From Actinomycetes bacterium (GTDB lineage Bacteria > Actinomycetota > Actinomycetes > Mycobacteriales > Micromonosporaceae): a DNA stretch of 64,000 nt. The DNA is taken from assembly GCA_023402505.1 (NCBI GenBank), contig JAEYGD010000367.1, positions 6,147 through 70,146 of the forward strand, in the 5' to 3' direction. The notes under the pieces were generated by a model. It saw only the letters and a program-made list of their open reading frames with translations, searched no databases and was not told where the DNA came from. Positions 35,261 to 44,145 of this stretch are shown piece after piece (the stretch's first letter is position 1; each line of letters starts with the position of its first letter). Position numbers and translations under genes: made by a program.

Positions 35261-36859
35261 ATGGCTCATCCCTCCACTCATCGCAGTGCCGGCCCGGTCA
35301 CCTCAGCGGCCAGCGCTCCTGACTGGCATCCGTGGAGCGACGCCTGGACCCGACACATCCCCGTTCTGACCGACCGCACCGACCTGACCGTCACCGTCGC
35401 CCCCGGCGCGGGCGGCGGCGCCCCCGCCTGCTTCTACCCCGACGCCCGCCGCATCGAGGTCGACGCCACCCACATCGGCGCCCCCGACATCACCAACCCC
35501 CGCCGCGCCGGCCACAAGCGGATCGTGCCGACCGCCTACGGCCTGCTCGTCCACGAAGCCGCCCACGCCACCCACAGCCTGTGGACAACTCCCGCCGGCA
35601 CCCCGCCGGTCGTCGCGAACGTCGCCGACCTGATCGAGGAGTCCCGCGCCGAGAACCGGCAACGCAGCCGACGGCGCGGCGACCGCCGCTGGCTGCGCCA
35701 CACCGTCACCACCCTGCTCGACCCCGGCGACGCGCCGGTCGACGACGCCTGGCACGCCGCCCACCTCGCCGCCCTGCTGCTGGCCCGCGTCGACGCCCGC
35801 ATCATCACCGCCAAGGACATCAAGGGGGTGCGCGCCGCCGTCACCACCGTCCTCGGCCGCAAGAAGCTGCGCGAACTGCGCGACGTGTGGCGCCAAGCCC
35901 ACGCCGTCGACGACACCGACGCCGACACCATGATCGACCTGGCGTGGCGGTGGTGCCGCATCCTCGGCATCGACCCCCACCGGCAGCCCGAACCGCCGCG
36001 GCCCGATCCCGGCGTATTCGCCGGCCAGCTCGCCCAGGCACTGTCCGACTACCTCGCGCACGCCGCCGGACTCACCACCACCGAGTACGCCGCCCGCCAC
36101 ATTCAATCCCGGCACGGGGCGCCCGCGTACTGGACGCGCCGCGACCCCACCGACGCCGAGCGGACCGCCGCCCGCCACCTCGCCGAGCGGCTGCGCCGGG
36201 CCCGCACCCACCAACCGGAACCCGACACCCGGCCCAGCTCGATACCGCCCGGGCGGCTGCGCACCCGACACGCCATCACCGCCAAGGCGCAGATCGCCGC
36301 CGGCAGCATGCCCACCGCCACACCCTGGCAGCGCCGCGCCCAACTCCCGCCGCCGAAGCCCACCCTGCACCTGGCCGTGCTCGTCGACACGTCCTTCTCG
36401 ATGCATCCCTACGCGGCGCCGATGTCCTCGGCCGGATGGATCCTCGCCCACGCCGCCCGCACCAACCAGGCCACCACCACCATGATCGGATTCGGCAGCC
36501 GCGCCACCCTGCTCGTGCCGCCCCGCCAACACCCCACCCACGTCCTCGAGATGCAGGCGGTCGGCGGCACCACCGCGTTCCTCGACGCGGTCAAACTCGC
36601 CGATCAGCTGCTACACCTGCGCCAACCCGGCAGGCTGCGGATGCTCGCCGTCGTCTCCGACGGCGACCTGCCCAACACCGACCCCGCGCAACGGCTGATC
36701 ACCACCCTGCACCAAACCGGATGCGCGGTGCTGTGGCTGCGCCCCGCCGACCTGACCGGGCACACCTTCACCCACACCACCACCCTGCTGGTCGACGACC
36801 CGATCCAGGCGGTCGACGCCATCGCCGACGCCGCCGTCACCGCACTCGAACACGCCTGA
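35261..36859 (+). CDS. VWA-domain protein with HExxH motif, MoxR partner
   Basis: 532 residues. The C-terminal 170 residues are a von Willebrand A domain with the MIDAS motif DTSFSMH and later GGTTAFLDAV and VVSDGDLP. The N-terminal part has YGLLVHEAAHATHS, an HEAAH match to the HExxH zinc-metalloprotease motif, with LIEESRAENRQRSRR downstream, where a third ligand (E) often lies in metallopeptidase-like VWA proteins of phages and plasmids. The pair with the MoxR gene 27 bp upstream is expected to work as one ATP-driven complex. Whether the protease motif is active is not shown. Confidence 0.85.
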   Translation: MAHPSTHRSAGPVTSAASAPDWHPWSDAWTRHIPVLTDRTDLTVTVAPGAGGGAPACFYPDARRIEVDATHIGAPDITNPRRAGHKRIVPTAYGLLVHEAAHATHSLWTTPAGTPPVVANVADLIEESRAENRQRSRRRGDRRWLRHTVTTLLDPGDAPVDDAWHAAHLAALLLARVDARIITAKDIKGVRAAVTTVLGRKKLRELRDVWRQAHAVDDTDADTMIDLAWRWCRILGIDPHRQPEPPRPDPGVFAGQLAQALSDYLAHAAGLTTTEYAARHIQSRHGAPAYWTRRDPTDAERTAARHLAERLRRARTHQPEPDTRPSSIPPGRLRTRHAITAKAQIAAGSMPTATPWQRRAQLPPPKPTLHLAVLVDTSFSMHPYAAPMSSAGWILAHAARTNQATTTMIGFGSRATLLVPPRQHPTHVLEMQAVGGTTAFLDAVKLADQLLHLRQPGRLRMLAVVSDGDLPNTDPAQRLITTLHQTGCAVLWLRPADLTGHTFTHTTTLLVDDPIQAVDAIADAAVTALEHA

Positions 36860-37118
36860 CCATGAGCGCCCCCAATGCGAGCTGAGCGGGGCCGGGGGCT
36901 TGCACAGAAACCGGACCCGAGATCAGGCGGTGCAACGCGGCGCACGTCCGCCGTCGCCGCGACGCCGCTCACGACCTCGGTGAGGCCCACGCACCGCCGC
37001 TGACCTCGCTGTCTGACATCGCACGAACCAGGCCGATGCCCGGCCACCCGCGCAATTCGCGCATCCCGGGCACGGCCGCGTGGCCGTGCCCGGGGCTCCC
37101 CTGCTTGGAAGGAGCCCG
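36860..37118. other. Spacer with terminator hairpin
   Basis: About 260 bp. A perfect 13-bp stem, CCCGGGCACGGCC and complement with a GCGT loop, lies at 37065-37094, immediately ahead of the GGAAGGAG ribosome site of the small gene at 37119. No gene seen. Confidence 0.55.
37065..37094 (+). terminator. Perfect 13-bp stem hairpin
   Basis: CCCGGGCACGGCC-GCGT-GGCCGTGCCCGGG, followed by GGCTCCCCTGCTT. As elsewhere in this element, it stands directly before a ribosome site and start codon. Confidence 0.65.
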
Positions 37119-37310
37119 ATGACACTGCTACCGCTCACCCGCTCGGCCACCCCGCCGACGGAACCACTGCCATCCCGACCGGTCTGTCGCCGCAGAGGCC
37201 CGCAACAGCGCATCGCCGTGGTCGGCGGATCCTTCACCGGCTGCACCACCGGCAGACCACGTCTTCCCCAACGGCGCTTGGAGGGACTCCCTCCTGTACT
37301 CCATCCTTGA
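37119..37310 (+). CDS. Small hypothetical ORF upstream of an IS element
   Basis: 63 residues from an ATG with GGAAGGAG 5 bp upstream. Proline- and arginine-rich; the only ordered part is QQRIAVVGGSFTGCT. The good ribosome site after a hairpin matches the layout of neighbouring element genes, but the peptide has no recognised family and could be a truncated remnant. Confidence 0.35.
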   Translation: MTLLPLTRSATPPTEPLPSRPVCRRRGPQQRIAVVGGSFTGCTTGRPRLPQRRLEGLPPVLHP

Positions 37311-37449
37311 TCACGAATGGAACTAGGTCGGCTCCGCCTGATGCCGTAGTACTTGAGCCGCAGCCGGAAAGACCCCGTATAGCGGCGAGCCCGTTTCAAG
37401 GACCGACGAGAGCTAGACGGCGCCGGCTGGCATGTCGGGCGTCAGCATT

Positions 37450-38359
37450 GAGCCTTTTTCAAGCTGATCTTGCAGCTCGGGGCGGGTGTGGCAGGCCCGG
37501 TGATCGATGGGTGCGAGGCTCCAGGTAGGGCAGCTGTCGACCAAGACTCGAAGCCCCGACCGGGAGCCTCGCCATGCTGTCCTACCCCGCCACGATTCCG
37601 TTGTCCAGCCGCACCCTGAACCACCTCGCCGAACGCATCCGCGGCCACCGCAAGCAGCGCCGATCCCGGTGGCGGCGCCTCGATCCCGATCGACAGGCGC
37701 TACTGGCTCTCGCCCACCTGCGCAACGGCGACACCTACACCCGACTCGCTGCCGGCATCGAGATCGGCGTCGCCACCGCCTGGCGCTACGTGCAGGAAGC
37801 GATAGCCCTGCTCGCGACAGCCGCCGACGACCTGGCCACCGCCATGCAACGGATCCGCCGGCTGGCGTACGCGATCCTGGACGGCACCCTGATCCCGATC
37901 GACCGGGTCGCCGACCAGCGGCCCTACTACTCCGGGAGACACAAGCGCCACGGCGTGAACGTACAGGTCATCGCCGATGCCGCTGGCCGGCTCGTCTGGG
38001 CTTCCCCGGCGCTGCCCGGTTCGGTCCATGACCTGACCGCAGCCCGAACCCACTGCATCATCGACGCGCTGACCAACGCAGACGTGCTGACCTTCGCCGA
38101 TAAGGGCTACCAAGGCGCCCGTGGCACCGTCTGGACCCCGTTCAAACGCCGCCGCACCCGACTGTCCCGCCGGCAGAAGTCCGTCAACCGGCACCACGCC
38201 ACGATCCGAGCCCTCGGTGAACGCGCCGTCTCCACGCTCAAGACGTGGAAGATCCTGACCAAACTACGCTGCTGCCCCCGCCGCGCCACCCCGATCGTCC
38301 AGGCCATCCTCGTCCTCCAAGCCGCCGAGGAAGCCCGCTACCCACGATGAAAATGGCTC
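37450..38359 (+). mobile_element. IS5-type insertion sequence, 910 bp
   Basis: Terminal inverted repeats begin GAGCCTTTTTCA at the left and, read from the right end, GAGCCATTTTCA (11 of 12 identical). The element is flanked by a 3-bp duplication ATT (37447-37449 and 38360-38362). It contains a single DDE transposase gene. The duplication looks intact, so insertion may be fairly recent. Confidence 0.82.
37574..38350 (+). CDS. IS5-family (DDE_Tnp_4) transposase
   Basis: 258 residues. An N-terminal HTH (GDTYTRLAAGIEIGVATAWRY) is followed by a DDE core: first aspartate in YAILDGTLIPID, second in TFADKGYQGARG, glutamate in ALGERAVSTLK. YYSGRHKRHGVNVQVI is a typical family block. Full length for a one-frame IS5-type transposase, with no frameshift, so probably active. 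Confidence 0.9.
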   Translation: MLSYPATIPLSSRTLNHLAERIRGHRKQRRSRWRRLDPDRQALLALAHLRNGDTYTRLAAGIEIGVATAWRYVQEAIALLATAADDLATAMQRIRRLAYAILDGTLIPIDRVADQRPYYSGRHKRHGVNVQVIADAAGRLVWASPALPGSVHDLTAARTHCIIDALTNADVLTFADKGYQGARGTVWTPFKRRRTRLSRRQKSVNRHHATIRALGERAVSTLKTWKILTKLRCCPRRATPIVQAILVLQAAEEARYPR

Positions 38360-38374
38360 ATTACCCTCGATGCC

Positions 38375-38584
38375 ATGACTACTTGGCTGTACGCCTACGA
38401 CGGCGGGAGACCGTTCGCGTGGACATCCGACGGCCGCGACTACTGGCTCGTCGGTGACAGTACCTGGTGGGCACGACGCGATGGCAAGTGGCTCTACTCC
38501 CAACGCGGCCAGATCGTGGGGTACTTCGACGGCCAGACGGTGTACGACAGTGACACCCACCGACCGGTCCACTTCGGGGACTGA
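38375..38584 (+). CDS. Small hypothetical protein
   Basis: 69 residues from an ATG 16 bp beyond the right end of the IS element. Rich in W, Y and D (DYWLVGDSTWWARRDGKWLY, GQIVGYFDGQTVYDSDTH), with short repeated beta-hairpin-like turns. No signal peptide. The IS lies in its upstream region and may have changed its expression. Family not recognised. Confidence 0.5.
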   Translation: MTTWLYAYDGGRPFAWTSDGRDYWLVGDSTWWARRDGKWLYSQRGQIVGYFDGQTVYDSDTHRPVHFGD

Positions 38585-38973
38585 TCCTCACCGCCGAGTC
38601 CGTTCCCATACTCGCAGCGCTACCAATGACCGGTCAGACCACCACCGCGCCGCTCGGATCGATACTGAGTCGCCGTGCGACCGTCACCATGGGCTAACGA
38701 CCCTTTCGTTACCGAAGCGTAATCGTTGCAGACGGTGAACTCCGAACCAGCGCTTAACGTCCAAACTGGACGCCGCTTCGCACGTGAGTGACGCAGCCTC
38801 ACGTCGGTCGACACCCCAAGTTCCACTCCCGTCCGTCGGCGGGACAGCGGCAACGGTGCGCTTCATGCTAGTTTCCTCGGCGGATCGATCAAGCTGGCCA
38901 GCCTAATTCAAACTGCATGGGGCGATGGAAGGTTCAAGGCGCCCTTTATCGGACCTAGAGAGCGGAGCAGGCA
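38585..38973. other. Intergenic, lower GC
   Basis: About 390 bp, visibly poorer in GC than the left half of the window. No gene supported. The promoter of the secreted-protein gene should lie near its right end, but no clear hexamers were assigned. Confidence 0.4.
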
Positions 38974-39339
38974 GTGCGAATTCGAGTTAGCGTGTTAGCT
39001 ACGGCCGTAGCGGCCGGCTTCGCAGGGGCGTCGGTGTTGGCCGTTCCCGCACAAGCCGATCTCTCGCTTCACCAATCCCTGAATTACAGGGGCGGGGCCT
39101 ACAACACTACCAATAGCAACTACACCTACCACGACGGCGACACCTTCAACAATGGATACCGCCTTCACGACGCGGTGAGCTCGCTTAACAACATCACGTC
39201 GTACACCGCGTGCTTCTACACGGAACACTTCTATGGCGGTGCGCGCTCCGGATATGCGCCCTTGGTCAAGACTGGCTACGTTGGAGATTCGTTGAACGAC
39301 AAGTTCTCCTCCCACGAACTCGTCGCGGGCGGGTGCTGA
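38974..39339 (+). CDS. Secreted beta/gamma-crystallin-like protein
   Basis: 121 residues from a GTG. A signal peptide (RIRVSVLATAVAAGFAGASV, cleavage after VPAQA) is followed by a mature domain of about 90 residues with tyrosine-corner-like ACFYTEHFYGGARSGYAP ... GDSLNDKFSSHEL, resembling the secreted peptidase-inhibitor-I36/beta-gamma-crystallin-like proteins of actinomycetes. Two cysteines could form a disulfide. Exported; role unknown. Codon use and GC are lower than in the conjugation genes. Confidence 0.7.
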   Translation: MRIRVSVLATAVAAGFAGASVLAVPAQADLSLHQSLNYRGGAYNTTNSNYTYHDGDTFNNGYRLHDAVSSLNNITSYTACFYTEHFYGGARSGYAPLVKTGYVGDSLNDKFSSHELVAGGC

Positions 39340-39767
39340 AGCTCCCGCCCTAGAAGATCTAGCGTTCAATCACTGAGTAGTGCCTAGATCAGCATGCCCG
39401 TCTGGCAGTGGGACGCCTGCCCGGCGAGGGTCTACGACAACCCATACCTGTCCGTCGCCTCCTGGGCAGGAGAGTCGCCATGGGTGTGCGACTGCATGGC
39501 GGACAGGGCAGGCTCCACTACGTCAAGACGGCGCTATGACAGAGATGCAGTGCGACACCATGGCCGCTGGGGCTCCCCCTGCCAAGATCACAACTACACT
39601 GTGGCCATGGAGGGAGTCTCAGTCCCACACACTGGTTGCGATGCTGGGATCCCCAGCATGAACGACCAGATGCCTCGTATAGCCCAGCTGATGGGAGTGG
39701 CATTAGTGATGCTCGGGTGCGCCCCCGTTCCAGGGGCGCACCCGACCCGCGTGGAGGTTAAAGGAAC
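39340..39767. other. Intergenic region with palindromes
   Basis: About 430 bp; reading frames here look unlike real proteins. It has a near-perfect palindrome, ATGCTGGG-ATC-CCCAGCAT, at about 39643-39661 and an 11-bp stem hairpin (GGGTGCGCCCC / GGGGCGCACCC) at 39715-39743, just before the lipoprotein gene's ribosome site. Confidence 0.5.
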
Positions 39768-40670
39768 GTGCGAAGGCCCAGTATGCGGTTGAGGATCGCG
39801 GCTGCGATCGCTTCACTCTCAGTTTCTGTCTCCCTCTCAGGGTGCGCGATCGGTGATTCCGGCGGCGGCAATAACGGCGTCAGTGGTGGAGAGCCCCCAA
39901 TCCGACAGATGCTCGCCGTCGACGATCTGCGGACGTTCAGCCTACCGCTCGATCCATATCAGCTGACGCAGGCCAACCAAATCAATAGTTCGAAAGCTCA
40001 GAAAATCCTTGTTGAGCAGTGTATGAGCCGGTTCGGATTCCAGTTCCAGTTCCCTCCGGGGCCCAACCCGGCCGTTGTAGGTTATGAGCGACGATACGGT
40101 ATGTCTGACGCCAAAGCGGCCAGCGAGCGCGGTTACCATATTCCGCCGCAAGCCGAGCTGGAAAACCCCGACCTGTCGCCTGCGGCGATCGGTGTCCTGC
40201 AGGGAGAAGGGCAGAGCAGTTACCGCGGACAGCAGGTACCGGAAGGCGGGTGCGCGCAAGAGGCTGATGAACGGCTTTCTGCCGGTGCGCCACAGGTCTC
40301 GAACGAGCGGCTGGGAACTAATCTTTCGATGGAAAGCTATGACCAGACCCTCAGCGATAGTCGCGTCCAGAAGGCATTCGATGAATGGAGCGCGTGCATG
40401 AAGCGTGATGGTCATGACTACGCAGACCCCACCAAGGCGATGAACGACCCAGCGTTCGCCACGCCCGCCGCAACGCCTCGGGAAATCCTGGTAGCCACCA
40501 CAGACGTGAGCTGCAAGAAAGAGACCAATCTGATCAACATAATGGCTTCCGTGGAGACCGCCTACCAGAAGCGTGCTCTCGAGGCGAATGCCGAGGCTCT
40601 TACCGCTGTCAAGCAGAAGCTGACCACCCGCGAGAAGAACGCCGCCGCGATCCTGGCCGCAGGTTCCTAA
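39768..40670 (+). CDS. Lipoprotein of the MacAB-like export operon
   Basis: 300 residues from a GTG (GGAGG 10 bp upstream; an ATG at 39783 is an alternative). An N-terminal lipoprotein signal ends in the lipobox LSGC. The mature part is helical with conserved-looking cysteines: KILVEQCMSRFGF, EGGCAQEADER, EWSACMKRDGHDYADP, TDVSCKKE. It lies 9 bp before the membrane-fusion gene, so it probably serves the same exporter, for example as a substrate sensor or surface partner. Similar lipoproteins are common beside such exporters in actinomycetes. Confidence 0.72.
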   Translation: MRRPSMRLRIAAAIASLSVSVSLSGCAIGDSGGGNNGVSGGEPPIRQMLAVDDLRTFSLPLDPYQLTQANQINSSKAQKILVEQCMSRFGFQFQFPPGPNPAVVGYERRYGMSDAKAASERGYHIPPQAELENPDLSPAAIGVLQGEGQSSYRGQQVPEGGCAQEADERLSAGAPQVSNERLGTNLSMESYDQTLSDSRVQKAFDEWSACMKRDGHDYADPTKAMNDPAFATPAATPREILVATTDVSCKKETNLINIMASVETAYQKRALEANAEALTAVKQKLTTREKNAAAILAAGS

Positions 40671-40679
40671 GGAGAGGTC

Positions 40680-41933
40680 GTGCTGTCAGGCCATCGACGC
40701 CGCGTCCTCATGGGGATCGTTGGCGCTTCGGTCCTCAGTGCTGCGGTTGGCATGGGTGCCGCGACGTGGGTGAAGTCACCGCAACAGGTCGCAGCCGAAG
40801 CGGCTCCGCCGTCGAAGACGGAGCTCACCGTGCCGGTCGACCGACGCGTCCTACGCCAGACAGTGGTCCTTCGGGGAGACGTAGCGACTGCGCAATCGCT
40901 GGAGGTCACCCCGGCTCCGAAGGACGGGAGCCTCGCCGTGGTGACCGGAGCGAAAGTCAAGGCCGGCGCCGAGATCGGCTCCGGGGATCTTCTGGTGGAG
41001 GTGGGTGGGCGCCCGCTGTTCGCGCTGAAAGGCGCCAAGCCGGCGTACCGCGATCTGCGGCCAGGTTACGAAGGTCCCGACGTCCGGCAGCTGCAAAAGG
41101 CCTTGAAAGCTCTCGGCTTCGGTCCTCAGAGGACGGACGGTTACTTCGGTGAAGACACCAAGCGGGCTGTGGAGAACTTCTACGACTCCATCGGCTACCC
41201 CGTCATTCCCACTGGGGCCGACGACACCAAACACCTGGCGGCGGCGCGCCGCCAGGTCGTCGCCGCACAGCGTGCCGTACAAGACGCGACAGACCCGGTA
41301 ACCCGCACACGTGCGACGGAAGACCTCATGGCAGCCAGGGACGACTACAACGCTTTGAAGGAAAGCACTGGGCCAACGGTGCCGGTCTCCGAGTATGTCT
41401 TCCTGCCCGGCTTCCCATCCCGGGTTGAAGCCCTCAACGCCGACCTAGGTGAGGAGGTGAAGCCCCCGCTCATCAAGTTGGCCAGCGGACAGCTTTTGGT
41501 CAACGCCCAGCTCAGCCCTGCCAATGTCGCAGCCGTGAAGCCGGGGATGGCTGTGGAGATCGCCTCGGAGGCACTCGCGATCACAGGCAAGGGCAAGGTG
41601 AAGTCGGTCGGCGAACTGACAATCGACAAGGACAGCGGCATAGCAGGGCATCCGATGGTGGTTGTTCCGAACGAACCGCTCAACAGCAAGGTGGCAGGCC
41701 AGAACGTCAGGCTCACCATCGCCGCCGCCGCCACCCCGGAACCCGTCCTCGTCGTTCCGGTTTCCGCGATCTTCGCGAGTCAGGACGGTGTCGCCAACGT
41801 GGTTCGCCTAGGTGCTGACGGCCGCAGGGAGCAGGTCACCGTGGTTCCAGGCCTCAAGGGCGACGGCTATGTAGAGATCAACGGCAAGCTCGAGGCCGGC
41901 GACCAGGTCGTGATCGGGGTATCGCCACCGTGA
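40680..41933 (+). CDS. Membrane-fusion-type periplasmic adaptor with peptidoglycan-binding domain
   Basis: 417 residues from a GTG after GGAGAGG. An N-terminal membrane anchor (about 10-30) and a lipoyl/beta-barrel HlyD-like start are followed by a peptidoglycan-binding helical domain (GYEGPDVRQLQKALKALGFG ... GYFGEDTKRAVENFY, about 123-160), a helical coiled segment, and MacA-like beta domains (VPVSAIFASQDGVANVV). It links the ABC transporter to the cell wall. The stop overlaps the ATPase start by 4 bp (GTGA). Confidence 0.85.
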   Translation: MLSGHRRRVLMGIVGASVLSAAVGMGAATWVKSPQQVAAEAAPPSKTELTVPVDRRVLRQTVVLRGDVATAQSLEVTPAPKDGSLAVVTGAKVKAGAEIGSGDLLVEVGGRPLFALKGAKPAYRDLRPGYEGPDVRQLQKALKALGFGPQRTDGYFGEDTKRAVENFYDSIGYPVIPTGADDTKHLAAARRQVVAAQRAVQDATDPVTRTRATEDLMAARDDYNALKESTGPTVPVSEYVFLPGFPSRVEALNADLGEEVKPPLIKLASGQLLVNAQLSPANVAAVKPGMAVEIASEALAITGKGKVKSVGELTIDKDSGIAGHPMVVVPNEPLNSKVAGQNVRLTIAAAATPEPVLVVPVSAIFASQDGVANVVRLGADGRREQVTVVPGLKGDGYVEINGKLEAGDQVVIGVSPP

Positions 41934-42595
41934 CGTTCATACGGCTGGAGCAAGCCGCTCTGACCTACCCCGGGCCGCCTCCGGTCCCGGCGCTACTGCC
42001 CACAAACCTCACGGTGGGTCGCGGCGAGTACGTCAGCATCGTGGGCCCGTCCGGTTCCGGCAAATCAACCCTGCTCAACGTGCTGGGCCTACTGGACCGC
42101 CCCACCGAAGGCAAATTCTTCCTGGACGGGGTCGACACCGGCGCACTCAGCGAGCGGGAGCGAACCGCCCTGCGGGGCCATCGAATAGGTTTCGTGTTCC
42201 AGGCATTCCACCTGCTTCCTCGGCGTACCGCAATGGAGAACGTCGCGCTTGCGCAGCTATACCGTGCAACACCCGCCCGTCAACGGCGCGAACAGGCCCG
42301 CGAGGCGCTCGAACGGGTGGGGCTGGGCCACCGGTTGAACGCCGAGCCGGCCCGGCTGTCCGGTGGTGAGCGCCAACGCGTGGCGATCGCCCGAGCGCTC
42401 GCCGCGCAGCCAGGTCTTCTCCTGTGCGACGAACCAACCGGAAACCTCGACAGCGCCAATGCCGCCACCGTCATGCAGCTGCTCGCCGAACTGTGGCACG
42501 ACGGCATGACGATCCTGGTCATCACGCACGACCCGACCGTGGCTGACCAGGCGCCACGCCGCATCGTCATCTCCGACGGCGTGGTGACCGGGTGA
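41930..42595 (+). CDS. MacB/LolD-type ABC transporter ATPase
   Basis: 221 residues. Walker A GPSGSGKST, signature LSGGERQR, Walker B LLLCDEPTGNLD and the switch histidine in VITHDPTVAD. The DEPTGNLD form is typical of the MacB/LolD/FtsE group that works with FtsX-type permeases in mechanotransmission or export. Coupled by 4-bp overlaps to the adaptor and the permease. Confidence 0.95.
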   Translation: MTFIRLEQAALTYPGPPPVPALLPTNLTVGRGEYVSIVGPSGSGKSTLLNVLGLLDRPTEGKFFLDGVDTGALSERERTALRGHRIGFVFQAFHLLPRRTAMENVALAQLYRATPARQRREQAREALERVGLGHRLNAEPARLSGGERQRVAIARALAAQPGLLLCDEPTGNLDSANAATVMQLLAELWHDGMTILVITHDPTVADQAPRRIVISDGVVTG

Positions 42596-43809
42596 AATCC
42601 GAGATCCGGCACTCCGACCTGCTCGGTGAGTCGCTTGCGGGAGTTCTTCAGCGTCCCGCACGAGCCATGCTTACCGCACTCGGCACGGTCCTCGGCATCG
42701 GGGCGTTCGTCGCTGTACTCGGGCTCACCACCAGCGCGACCGGCCAGATCAGCAAGCGGTTCACCACACTGGTCGCCACCGAAATCATGGTCGAGACGGC
42801 CATCGAAAGCGGCGGAGCAGACCCTACACAGCCTGTTGCCTTTCCCCGCGATGCTGCATCCCGAGTCATGCGGATCGACGGCACCACGCATGCCGGTGTC
42901 TTCTGGACCCTGGCAGAGTCGCAGACAGGGGGCATCGCCGGTCCGCTGTCCCCCGGTGAGACAGAAAGCCAGCAACAGGTGATTGCCGCAGATCCAGGCA
43001 CGTTATTGGCCGCAGGGTCGCGGGTCCACGCGGGCCGGCTGTTCAACGACTTTCACGACCGACATGAGCAACGGGTCGTCGTTCTCGGTCATGCGGTCGC
43101 CGGCCGACTCGGAATCACTAACCTGGCTTACCACCCCGCAGTACTCATCGGTGATCAACCGTTCACGGTCATAGGCATCATCGACGACGTGAAACGCCGG
43201 CCAGAGCTGCTGCTGTCGGTGATCATTCCCCGCCGTACCGCCGAATTGCTGTGGCCAGCGATGCCCGGCGAGCCCATCTCGCAGCAGATGCTCATCGAGA
43301 CCAAGCTGGGAGCTGCCCAAAGGGTCGCAGAACAGCTACCCATCGCCCTCGATCCAACAGGGCGGAGCCAATTCAAGATTACCCCGCCTCCGGACCCGCG
43401 GGAACTGCGTGACAACGTCGACGCTGACCTCAGCACGCTGTTCATCGTGCTCGCCTCGGTTTGTCTGGTCATCGGTGCAGTAGGTATCGCGAACACCACG
43501 CTCGTCGCTGTGCTGGAAAGGATTCCTGAGATCGGACTGCGGCGCGCCCTCGGGGCCCGCCCTGGACACATCGCCGCTCAATTCCTGACCGAAAGCTCAG
43601 CCCTAGGCACCCTCGGTGGGCTGATAGGAACCAGTCTCGGGGTGGCGGTCGTGGTAACCGTAGCCGTAGTGCGCGACTGGACACCCATCCTGCAGCCTTG
43701 GACGGTGGTACCGGCCCCACTCGTTGGCACAGTCGTCGGTCTAGCTGCAGGCGTCTATCCCGCCTTACGAGCCGCGCGGATCGAACCGGTGGCGGCGCTG
43801 CAACGATAG
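42592..43809 (+). CDS. MacB-like ABC transporter permease (FtsX fold)
   Basis: 405 residues. One N-terminal helix (about 22-45) is followed by a large extracytoplasmic MacB-PCD-like domain (to about 275) and three C-terminal helices (about 280-305, 335-365, 370-395) with LERIPEIGLRRALGARPGHIAAQFL, the hallmark FtsX/MacB segment. With the ATPase and adaptor it forms a tripartite-type exporter adapted to a Gram-positive wall, for a peptide, antibiotic or lipoprotein substrate not identified here. Confidence 0.92.
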   Translation: MKSEIRHSDLLGESLAGVLQRPARAMLTALGTVLGIGAFVAVLGLTTSATGQISKRFTTLVATEIMVETAIESGGADPTQPVAFPRDAASRVMRIDGTTHAGVFWTLAESQTGGIAGPLSPGETESQQQVIAADPGTLLAAGSRVHAGRLFNDFHDRHEQRVVVLGHAVAGRLGITNLAYHPAVLIGDQPFTVIGIIDDVKRRPELLLSVIIPRRTAELLWPAMPGEPISQQMLIETKLGAAQRVAEQLPIALDPTGRSQFKITPPPDPRELRDNVDADLSTLFIVLASVCLVIGAVGIANTTLVAVLERIPEIGLRRALGARPGHIAAQFLTESSALGTLGGLIGTSLGVAVVVTVAVVRDWTPILQPWTVVPAPLVGTVVGLAAGVYPALRAARIEPVAALQR

Positions 43810-44145
43810 ACCAACGCACTCTGCCGGAGATTCTCGATGAACTCAACACCGAGTTCGGACGGGTGATCCCGCAGCATTGGGGTCCCCAGCATCAAACCGC
43901 TACCATCCGTCCCACGAAGCTACGTGCCGGTGCGAAGGGTAAGCCTCCGTAGAGCGAGCAAAGGCGGCGGCATCATCACCGCCACCAGATCGCACCGGGT
44001 GCAGCTATAGCTGATACTCACGGTGACCGTCGGTCGGCGAGGAGGACGCCGCGCTCGCGGGCCTCGGTCACTCCCGCATGTACGTTCCGTTCCCCTCACG
44101 GCGGGTGACGATGGTTTCCTGGCTTGTTTCGACGCTTGACTACGG
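43810..44145. other. Intergenic stretch
   Basis: About 335 bp. A short open stretch at about 43822-43952 encodes LPEILDELNTEFGRVI, which looks like the tail of some larger protein but has no start of its own. An imperfect palindrome, CATTGGGGTCCCCAGCATC, lies near 43875 and resembles the one at 39643. Confidence 0.35.

Noticed and set aside
39394..39792. 132-codon rightward frame before the lipoprotein gene
   Set aside because: No ribosome site, no recognisable domain, unusual composition, and it runs into the start of a well-supported lipoprotein gene.
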